The notes under the pieces are model-generated. The model saw only the letters and a list, made by a program, of their open reading frames with translations, did no database searches and was not told the origin of the DNA. From assembly GCA_015227615.1 (NCBI GenBank), contig JAALGZ010000021.1:620001-684000 (forward strand): DNA of 64,000 nt, read 5' to 3'. Source of the DNA: Labyrinthula sp. Ha (taxonomy: Eukaryota; Sar; Bigyra; Labyrinthulida; Labyrinthulaceae). The position numbers were made by a program, and so were the translations under genes. Position 1 is the stretch's first letter. Every line of letters starts with the position of its first letter. Positions 54,658 to 64,000 of the stretch are shown one piece after another.

Positions 54658-55728
54658 ATGTGTTTAACAGTATTTGGAGAAACAAGTCCTGTTAATAAAC
54701 TTTGTGGAAGTCATGGAAGTTGCTTAGAAAATGTTTGCGTGTGTGACTCTGGATGGGAACGTTCTTTAGACCATGTTGCTCATACGTATGCTGGACCAGG
54801 AGCTGAAGAGATATTTAACTCTCTAAAGCAGAATGAAACTACATTATCACTCGATGAGTTTATGAATGAGCTTTCTCTCGCTGCACCATGTACAAGAAAC
54901 ACAACTTTATTGAATACGCTTCATATAACAGGGCTTTTTGTCTCATCCTTTTCGCTTATAGTGATTCTAAAACTTCAGAAAAACCAATTTAGATCAGAGA
55001 AATATGAAATTCTGAAAGTCATGACAATACTCTGCTCTATGATTACAAATATTACAAGACTTTCGGGGGATAACTTAATATTTCCTTTTTCTCCTAAAGT
55101 TTCTTATGCAATTTGTTGTAACTTCATTCTTATGCATGCGACAATTTATTTTTTCTTTATAAAACACACAAGATATAGCTTGAATAAAACAAAAGCATTT
55201 TCAGCTCTTCAATCAACATTGTTTGGATATAATATCGAAAAACTATTTCTATATCAAATTAATTTTACTTTTCTTCTTGATGTAGTTATTTTTGGCATGA
55301 TTTCCTTTAGTCAACCTATAATAGTTCAGCTTCAAGAACAAAAGAATAATATAAGCTTTGCAGTTTTTGATAATTTAAGACAACTTCATATAATCCAGAG
55401 TTTATTAGCTGCTTTTATAGCTGCTGTTATAATTTTAGTTTGTCACACTGTAATGAAAAGCCTGAAAAAAGATCTAAAAGTCCTGACAGAATATTATAGA
55501 ACACATAAAGAACACTTAAATCAAACGGATGAGTCAACTTCTATTGCAGTGAACAGTCTTTTAGCCCGCATTGATAGAACAAATTTTCTAACAACGCAAC
55601 TATTTTTAGGAGGTGCTGTTTCTTTTTCTATTTTTCTTGTTTTCCCTCCTAGCGAAGTTCTTCTGCAGTATCTTGGACCATTTCTTTCAGGAATAGCGAC
55701 TCCATTGGTGGCAATTTTTTTATACTAG
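54658..55728 (+). CDS. EGF-7TM receptor-like membrane protein 2
   Basis: The product has an EGF-like module (CGSHGSCLENVCVCDSGW, about residues 17-34 from ATG 54658), a linker of about 55 residues, then seven hydrophobic segments (TLHITGLFVSSFSLIVILKL; ILKVMTILCSMITNITRL; YAICCNFILMHATIYFFFI; FLLDVVIFGMISFSQPIIV; IIQSLLAAFIAAVIILVCH; LTTQLFLGGAVSFSIFLVF; LGPFLSGIATPLVAIFLY), ending at TAG. It shares order and Cys spacing with the protein at 16-17 kb, so the two are paralogues. The frame is open upstream to a TAG at 54583 with no further ATG, and the ATG used gives no signal peptide, so a short upstream exon is likely but was not identified. A surface receptor or sensor role is inferred from architecture. 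It lies alone between two deserts. Confidence 0.65.
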   Translation: MCLTVFGETSPVNKLCGSHGSCLENVCVCDSGWERSLDHVAHTYAGPGAEEIFNSLKQNETTLSLDEFMNELSLAAPCTRNTTLLNTLHITGLFVSSFSLIVILKLQKNQFRSEKYEILKVMTILCSMITNITRLSGDNLIFPFSPKVSYAICCNFILMHATIYFFFIKHTRYSLNKTKAFSALQSTLFGYNIEKLFLYQINFTFLLDVVIFGMISFSQPIIVQLQEQKNNISFAVFDNLRQLHIIQSLLAAFIAAVIILVCHTVMKSLKKDLKVLTEYYRTHKEHLNQTDESTSIAVNSLLARIDRTNFLTTQLFLGGAVSFSIFLVFPPSEVLLQYLGPFLSGIATPLVAIFLY

Positions 55729-58700
55729 TTCAGAAATCAACTATGAAAGGAAAATAAAGTTTTTAAACAATGATACAGAAATGACTGTTATATAGTTTTT
55801 TGGTTATTTTTCTCATGTCTAGATTTGATATTGTAGTAGAATAATATTATAATATTATGCTGCCTTATTGAGAAGGTAGTAAATTAAAACATTGTCTCTT
55901 ATTCCATTTTTCGGTTTTATACGGATTTTTTTCTTTAGATTACCAGTTTTATAAAAAGAACTTGAGTAGAGGATAATAATTTATACATAAATGTAAAAGA
56001 GATATCAATTAAGAAAGCAATTCTGCTGTCGTAGGGAAGCGGCAGTAGATTATGTATATGTGTACAAAATCAGTGCTTGATACCCGTCGATAGCCGCCAT
56101 AAAACTAATAGTTGGTGTATTTAATATTTACTTCTCGAAAACTTTATTTATTTTACGAGGAAAACGAAATAAAAAAATTTCCATTTCAGTCCCGCGAAAA
56201 CCATGAGTTCAGTTTTATTCCAATATATTGAAATCTGTTGCGAACAGCTGTGTTCAAGCTATGTAATGATAAAGAATATTGAAATTAATCTGTTGAGCTT
56301 AAAAACCTTATTAAATATGCAAGTACTGTATCTCTTCGGTGTTCTAAATCTTCAAATGTTCAGAGTTACTTAGTTTGCGGATGCAATTAGAATCGAAATT
56401 TATACCCAACAGGAAACTTCTCCATCTATGGGATTCTTAGCAAAACAAAATGAGCGATATGAAGATTGGGGAGTAAAATTAATTGGTGGTGGTAAAATGA
56501 GCACTAGGAGTTGACTTGAGAAAGCAATTAAATTTATGTCGTGTTCATTTGTTGATCTTTTTCATCCTTTAGTGCTTTTGCAGATAATAGGGCGCGTTTT
56601 GTAGGCACTATAGATATAAAAACAGAAATTTAGTAACTAAAATAATAACACAATGGATGTAAAACGTCATTAGATTCTCTGCTTGTGAGTAAAAATATTT
56701 CTTTTCTTGTCTTAGAGGTTCAAAATTAACCACCAACGGATAAAATGTTCATATTTCAGTATTTGTTGTAACGGCATAACAGCACAAAATATTTCATACT
56801 ATTGGTACAATATGACAAGGGTTCTCAAAATAGTTCTTGCCTTGTACCACAAAAAAGTACCAAATGGGCTTTGGAACTTAAGAAAGACTTTTTTATAATA
56901 TTGATCACAAAGAATTCATGACAACTTATCAAACTGCAAAATACTGTGAATACAATGAATGTAGAATGCTAAATGCTGACTACTAGTTACGGTGAGGAAA
57001 TGCCACGCTATGATGTCACTGGTTGAGAAATTGTTATACTTTGAATTCTTGGTACTATGAAATAATACTCTAGAATTGAATGTAATGAAAAGTTAGCAAC
57101 TTCAGTGTTAATGATTCGAAAATAAGTACAATACTTTCATGGGTTTGAAAAGCACCTAAAATGAAAATATTAATGAACGAGGTCATTTTAGAGCACCAGA
57201 ACTCAAAGCAAGACGCTCGGTTGGTAGATTTAGGTTTGTTACATTCTATTAAATATAATATGTAAGGTTTCAATTAAGATTTTTGTATTTAAACTTAAGC
57301 GTAATGAATAAATACTATAAACTACTAATTGCATGTTCCGTGCTATTGAATAACTGGCTGTAACCTAAAATGATACATTTCTACTACTAATTATAGTACC
57401 CTAGATACTAATCCCTAAGGATCAAATAGATGAAAATTTTCAATACCAATGAATAAAATATTTCCTGCGGTGAATGTTCTTAAAATTTTGTCCGATTGTC
57501 TCTAATTGAGATACAGTAACTCTTGCGTGAGCCCAAGGTTAAGCCGGGACAAATACTCTACTAGGAAAGCTGTTTCTTATTCTTGTATGTGATTTGTCTA
57601 CAAGTTTACTTTATAAATAATGTAAACCCAACGTTTTATTCTTCATATAATGATGTTAAGTAATAATTTTTATCAGCTAAAGAGCAAACAATATGAATGC
57701 TCATACATACCACTGTCATAGCTTCTAATTTACAGTGACCTATCCAACCACTTGCTTTATACGTAGATTAATAAATAAGGAGATACATGTTAAGAGAAAT
57801 ATTATTTGAACTTAGTTTTTATTAGATACCATATTCTTATTTAAGGCGGAAATTAGTGCATCTCTCGCAGGAGCACTTTATCTTAGTGTAGCTATTTGTT
57901 GTGTTTCCATTGTTATATTCAGCACAGGATGAAGAAAGACCAGTGAAATTTCATTTTTCTAGGTAGTTGCTCTTGAATGAACATGAGATATGATCACTAA
58001 AATACTTTCATTATTCTTCCTTTCTAGTGTGATTCTTTCTTCTATACAAAGGGAAGTTCTTACGCATTAACTTGATTATAGTATTTTCACCTGGCTGAAC
58101 GTGAAATATTCATATGAAATCAATACTTGCATCTACTACAACTAATATTTTGTCTTAGCTATAGTAGAGATACCGCTTGGAAAATTTTATGTAGTGAATT
58201 TTTATCATCTAATAAACTTTATGTCTGCTTCATTTGAACGATTTGTAGAAATATCACTTGAATCCAATTTTTCTATTCATTTTCTCATTAATTGAACTCA
58301 GAAGCACTACAGGCAAGTATTATTGTTATGAATATTAATAGATTGGATCTTCCTAAGATAAACATTGAAGTCAATTCAAGCTTAGTACTGATGATACAAA
58401 TCAACATTGCGATTTTTACATAGCTTTGATGAGACGCTTGTTCTAATCCCAAAGTCCAAATATAACATATCAATAAATTGAGCGTTCTGAGAATTGTATA
58501 TTATATAGTTTCTTTAAAACTTTATCATTTTTGTTATTGTGAAAATACCCAAGCCGTGTGGATACGTTATATTCTCTCTCTTCTCTAAGTCCACCTTCCT
58601 TCATAGTTTGTCAACTTTACTTTAATATTAGGGTTTTATTTTTGCAGATATATGTAAAATCCTACCTATAAGTATCATGAACAGTATATTCCTACATAGG

Positions 58701-60814
58701 GCTTTTAAAATGTTTTAAAAAAATTACAATGGGTACAGTCATTTCTGAACGTAAAAGTGATTTCTTTATCTATCTCCATTGACTTGTCAGTCACCTCGTA
58801 TGAATATAAAGTGTACATATGTCTGTAACAAAATTTGAAGCTATATTGGAAATATGTCTTGTAACCGTTTTGAATTGCCTGCTTGTTAGATAATACTCTA
58901 TAGTTGTATATTTGGTATAACCGATGTTACATTCGACTGCAATTAAAAAACTTTGGTCGATTCTTATCTGCTATTCATCCCATATGAACCCTGATTACAG
59001 TAGACATGTTATGAAATCCAACCTAGAGTCCGTGGAAGCGGCATAATTTTGCTCGAACTCAACGCTATTTCTTGTGGATTCAACATGAGCTTAAAAGAAA
59101 ACCTAGCTTCTGTAATTAACTCTATTCTGCCATCATATTTATCTTTGAAACTCTAAGAATGATTCCAATTTAGGAAGAAGAAATCTATCTATAAAATTTT
59201 AGTGGATGATATTAGAACATCAAGACATTACTTCAGATAGTGGTGATAAGTGCAAAATCAGTCCACCACGAGAGAGGATTGATCCAAATGCGGCTACAGA
59301 ACCTTCTATGTATCTTTTCTCACTATTGGCATAGCGACTCGGATGCTGAAACTGTATCATTCGATAAGAGCAAAATTTAACGAACAGCATCTTAAACAGA
59401 TATTTCAGTATTAATATCTTCTGGAGAACCACTTGCATACTTATATAATATATTTTTGCAGGAATACATTTACCGCCCACCCAAATGAAAAACTGGAAAT
59501 CTGTACAGCCTGCCTAGATAACACTATCAAATTTCTCTGAAGAGCTAATAAGGATACCACTCTAATTTGTGATTTCCTACTATCCCAGAAATTGCCTAAC
59601 ATTATATGCTATAATAGTTGAGACAATTCTATTTTTTTATAATAATCAATGTTGTGTTTATCATAGGAACTAAGAATGTAATAGTTTGACTTAGTACGAT
59701 GCCCTTTAATGTATCCATAATTTTTGACAGATCAGAAAAGGTGACACAATAAATTATATCTACCCGAAGCCCTGGTAAGCATCTTCAGACTTTCTCGGCG
59801 AGAATACATTTTCCTTATATCATTCGTTAATTTTCTTATTCTTACCAGCTTACAACATATCTGTTCCTCTATTATAACCTCCACCTTCAATGAAAGATTA
59901 CTTTTTTCTAAAGTTTATTTATATATATATAACTTTGATTAATCATATATATATATAGCCAATTGTAACAGAGTCGTGTTTCGATGAATTAGACTAAATA
60001 AAACGACTGAATAATGATAACATCCAAACTTTTTTTTCTTTTTCAGTTGAAATAAAATAAAATTCTCTTGCGAGCGCAAATCAGCATGAGTTTCTTGAAG
60101 TTCGCTGTAAACTGCAGATTAGTGCATATAAAAAACTTAATAGAACTAAGAAGTTCCAAAAGAATCCCTAAAATAAATTTGAGAGCATATATATTGAAAA
60201 TTTAAACTCTCCAAATATAATATCTAAGTTTATTACACCTTACTAATGCTTACTTTGGAAATAAAGAGTGGAGGTTGACAATATATAAGGTTTAGTTGGC
60301 TCTTTTTAAAATATTTGACAAAATTGTCACTTCTATTCCATAAAATTGATACTGTTACTTGTTCTCATCCAGCACTATTGTTTTTAATCTACTTTTTTTT
60401 CTTATTTCCAAAAATCAAATAAGCAATAAGCAACCATTCCGTTGAATATGTTACCACCCTTGTTGATTATATCTCCTAGGTTGAGAACACTATTTTTAAG
60501 AATATCATTTCAAATGTCGCCTTTTTATACATTAACTACAAGGTTTACTCTAAGTGGGCAGAAGCTTTCCTAAAGTGTTAATAAAGTGCTTTAGCTGATT
60601 AAGATACTTAATTATTTAAATTTCTCGTCAATTGATGAGATTCTACTAGTAAAAAAGTTGTTCACGTTTGACTTCTTCAAGATAACAAGACAGAAGATAT
60701 TAGTATTGTTCCAAATAACAAATTTTGATAACCCAATCAGTATATTTCTCACGATGGAACAATATAATGCAGCTTGTGTTTACAAGTTTAGAAGGGAAAA
60801 AATCTGAAATATAT

Positions 60815-60832
60815 TAATATATATATATATAA
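60815..60832. repeat. (AT)n microsatellite
   Basis: Alternating TA tract of about nine units followed by a short G run; one of several such tracts in the right-hand desert. Confidence 0.7.
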
Positions 60833-61756
60833 ATAGGGGGCATAGTTGGTTTATTGACGATTTATTTATTAGTATTATGCCCACATATTTCTTTTCGATT
60901 CATTTTAATAATCTTACAACCATTTTGATTGATTGTTCATAAGCAATTGATTTCTAAAAATAGATCTGGCCACAACGCCTTAAAACAAGCAACCGATTAT
61001 CTATTGCACTTTTTCATCGTATGAGATTTTTGAGTAAGGGTACATATGACCGCACTATAGCTATTTACCATATAATTACCGAGACATATAGCATTTGCCT
61101 ATAGATTTTCACACCAAGCCTAATTAAGATATATGTTCTTGACCCAGCATGATGCGCCTCAATCTTGCATTGATAATCAATTGAAAATTAAATTAAAATA
61201 AAAAAAAAGATCTAAATCAAAATTATAATTATTTTATTGGTAACAAGAAGAAAAAAATCTAATAATCAGCAATAATTTTTCTTAAGTCTGATGCCTAACC
61301 AAAAGGTTGCTGTCACGGATATATATATCACCTTCTTTATTTATAACAATTTGTCAGAGCAATATATAAAACTGGAAAGATATTCAGCTAGTTGAAAAAA
61401 CCATTTTTCAAGTCGAATTAGCCAGAAAATTTACTCAAAATTAAACGGTCAGTTCATTTTTATAACTTGCTCGGAATACTACGAATCAAAATTTCATTTA
61501 AATTTATCCAAACTTACAACACATCTATTTATCTATTTATACTCTGCAAAGTACTTGTCGGTGTTAACAATTAGATAAAATGCTATGAATCGCTGTAGAA
61601 ATCTATATAAACTTACCAAAGACTGGTGAAATGAAGTAGAAAATAATGCAATAATATCTATTCAACAACTATTTCCGTATTCATATATCTAAAAATTTTG
61701 AATATTTCCCATTTGGTTATACTCCTTAAGTAAAATTATATTTTAATCTAACCCAT

Positions 61757-61758
<2 letters not shown>

Positions 61759-61791
<33 letters not shown>
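61759..61791. repeat. (AT)16 microsatellite
   Basis: The longest alternating AT tract in the window, about 32 bp, uninterrupted. Confidence 0.9.
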
Positions 61792-61793
<2 letters not shown>

Positions 61794-62431
61794 CTCATAG
61801 GCTGCCATTGCCGTTATTATAGTAGAAATGATAGTTAAGTCTTTGTGAACAGTGGAATAGTAAAACCCGCTTATAACATTAAATACTTTATAAAATGGTA
61901 TTAAATTTAGTAAAACACTATTTTCTCGAAATTATATGTTTATTAACGAGCATTTATAATGACGAGATTTTTTGAAGTCATATTGGTGCTTATCCTAGAT
62001 ATATTTACCCTTTTCTTTACAAAAATAGCTGGCTATTATATCAACAATTCTTATTTCTTTAGGTGACACCTAATTATGAAATTAATTATTTCGTTATTTT
62101 TTAGTTTCTTGCAATAGTATATACACAGCTCATATCTGGGCAAATTTATAGTATGTATTTGGGATGACATGAAAGATGGCGAGATCTGGGTAGATCGCAT
62201 GCTTGGGGAAATCTCTATTGAATATTCGTACAATTTTCTCATTACAACATCTTAAAGTTTCTGTGTTTTATTTCATAATAACATTTTAAATTTCATGGAT
62301 CTTTTATTTTATATTGGAAAAGCTTATTACTATTCATCTACATTATCCATATATTACTTCTTGAATATTTTACACCATGATATGATAAATAAACAGGGTT
62401 TGAAGGGAAAATATACCTGCTCTATTTGTTG

Positions 62432-62451
62432 TATATATATATATATATATT
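62432..62451. repeat. (TA)10 microsatellite
   Basis: Uninterrupted TA alternation of about 20 bp. Confidence 0.85.
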
Positions 62452-63701
62452 GTAACATATTTAATCATGTATTTGAATTTTGTGAAAATAACTTCCTTGA
62501 GGTTGGTTGGCATGTTATATTTAAATATTTTTCATATAATTAATCTGTTCAAAATTTATTTCGTATTGTTCATGACAAATAGTTGTTGAATATAATATTT
62601 AATACCCAATGTGTTTATATTTGTACATACTTTTGCGGCCAAAAGACCCATTACCACTGGGACACTCTATGAGAGATATTTTTTTCTTTGAGATCATTTT
62701 CTTTTCTACTATCTTAATTATCTTAGAATCGTTGCTTAGCTATGTTGTTGACGCAAGATCAATAAATACTGTTAAAGAATATAGGTGAAGTCACAGTTGC
62801 GCTATTAAATTACTTATTGTATAATCCATAAGCAGTACAAGATGTTGATTCATATTATTCCAAGTTAATAGTTGTATTAAATGGACTTTATTTGATCTTG
62901 TTATTTAGTTAAACATATGTTTACTTTGATAGTTACAGGATTTAGAACTTGAACTGCATTTATTGTCAATTAATTGGGCTATTAAGTAATAGTATAGTTC
63001 TTAAGGATATTATACACTTGGTGCTATGGAGATTTAATATTGGTTGTGTAAAACTGGAAATGCCTGGTTTCATACAAATTGATGGTAACCTTATCATTGA
63101 ATATTTTTTTGCTCATCTTGTTGAAGTAGAAGCTGTTCAGAAGCGAATATAGATATATGAATAAATATCTTGTTGTAGGCCAGTTTGGTACTAAATTGGA
63201 GCGAATTGTAGTAGATCTGATTCATTCACTGATGAGACTATATAAAAGTATTAATTTGAATTTCACCTCACAATCATTTAAAGTTCATTAATTAGGCTCT
63301 ATGAATTCTTCTCGCAATTCAAATCCTGGATTCTTTGAAATCTATATTTTCTGTTGATTCCCATTTAAATCTTTTTCTATCAACATCATATGTGCTTAAT
63401 GTACCAAATGAAGAACTTAATTAAAATAGTTCTTCTTATTTTTTTTATTTTGCTCAAATTTGCAACGTTATTGTTTTCAATACCATCTTATCTGTTTGTT
63501 TATGTTTCATCTCTCTATCTTCGCGAGTTATTTGGTCTCATTAGAAAAGTCCCCCATCTGGGATCTGCACAGCATAAATTAAGAGCATTCTAGCCGAAAA
63601 TTTTCCATAATAATTCTTCTTCTAAGCTTTAATTCCTCAATTTTACAACAATATTCTCTATTAATTTGGAATACTTTTATCCGTCTTTGTATCTTAAATA
63701 C

Positions 63702-63722
63702 ATATATATATATATATATATT
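63702..63722. repeat. (AT)10 microsatellite
   Basis: Uninterrupted AT alternation of about 20 bp near the right end of the window. Confidence 0.85.
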
Positions 63723-64000
63723 ACCAATTTCTATGATTGCATAGCCATCAATCTCAGGTTGAGTGAAGTTATCCCCCAACAGATTGATACTTTTAAGCGA
63801 TTTAGAATCTTACTGTATTCTTCATAGAAAAATACTTTAGAACAGTGACACTTTTTTTCTGAATAAAAACTGAATTTATTTAGGGTTATTTTTAGGCACT
63901 AAAAAGCTCTAAGATCTTTGTTTATACCTTCCCAGTTTCTTTTAGCTTATTATCTTCTTTTTTTCTATATATGTATGTATATGTATTTATTCCATATATC

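Larger units (their letters stand above)
55729..64000. other. Gene desert, right edge, with (AT)n microsatellites
   Basis: More than 8 kb with no recognised gene. Frames up to 86 residues (for example 59220-59480, -, and 62295-62543, +) show no family features. Composition grows more AT-rich to the right, and alternating AT tracts become frequent from about 59.9 kb. No telomere-like repeat array was seen. Confidence 0.55.

Noticed and set aside
1-64000. Ciliate germline chromosome
   Set aside because: Alternating genes and empty DNA invite the idea, but no short eliminated segments with terminal repeats were seen and the stop-codon use is standard. It cannot be excluded from this window alone.
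1-64000. Retroviral, LTR or Polinton-like remains
   Set aside because: No reverse transcriptase, integrase, capsid or envelope-like frame and no long terminal repeats were recognised.

Overview
The window is nuclear DNA of an AT-rich unicellular eukaryote. It carries intact, mostly intron-free genes for core eukaryotic proteins: Cdc45 (replication), eIF5 (translation), Rpn1 (26S proteasome) and the WD40 adaptor DCAF7/TTG1. It also has a split-promoter tRNA gene, a pol III type retroposon with target-site duplication, and very short spliceosomal introns (28 and 29 nt, GT-AG). TAA, TAG and TGA all end genes, so the code looks standard. I cannot name the lineage. Tiny introns, a fungal/algal type GH5_12 glucosylceramidase, a plant/algal type EF-hand NCX-like exchanger and protist-style EGF-7TM and 7TM-RGS proteins fit a free-living or parasitic protist better than an animal, plant or yeast.

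Layout. Genes sit in compact islands separated by 4 to 8 kb deserts that together make up over half of the window. Island A (3.4-11.2 kb): DCAF7/TTG1 (-), a 7TM-RGS protein (-), a membrane-anchored TTL-like ATP-grasp enzyme (-), a 60-residue protein (-), Cdc45 (+) and a NIPA-like magnesium transporter (-). Island B (14.9-18.2 kb, all +): an LRR-like protein, an EGF-7TM protein and a two-segment membrane protein. Island C (24.2-31.0 kb, all +): an uncertain ORF, eIF5, a phospholipid scramblase, and a large polytopic membrane protein fused to leucine-rich repeats. Island D (36.2-41.7 kb): tRNA-Ile(UAU) (-) head to head with Rpn1 (+), which converges on a GH5_12 glycosidase (-). Two singletons follow: an NCL-type Na/Ca exchanger with EF hands (47.7-49.2 kb, -) and a second EGF-7TM protein (54.6-55.7 kb, +). 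Inside islands the spacing is extreme: convergent stops are 9 and 32 bp apart, and tandem genes are 22 to 100 bp apart.

How the genes relate. Apart from housekeeping genes, the content leans to the cell surface: two EGF-7TM receptor-like proteins, one 7TM-RGS protein that could feed a heterotrimeric G protein, a membrane/LRR fusion, a Ca-regulated cation exchanger, a scramblase and a membrane-anchored glucosylceramidase. The LRR-like gene next to an EGF-7TM gene in island B echoes the membrane+LRR fusion of island C. This could be one receptor theme in split and fused form, but that is inference.

Irregularities. The NIPA-like gene has an in-frame TAG exactly where the family has a residue in its last membrane segment, with family-like sequence continuing to a second stop. 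The 7TM-RGS gene changes frame in a way that a 19-nt intron would explain. The deserts show no recognisable proteins; they hold a 258-bp SINE-like insertion with perfect 15-bp duplications, an imperfect palindrome, and (AT)n microsatellites that become frequent in the last 6 kb.
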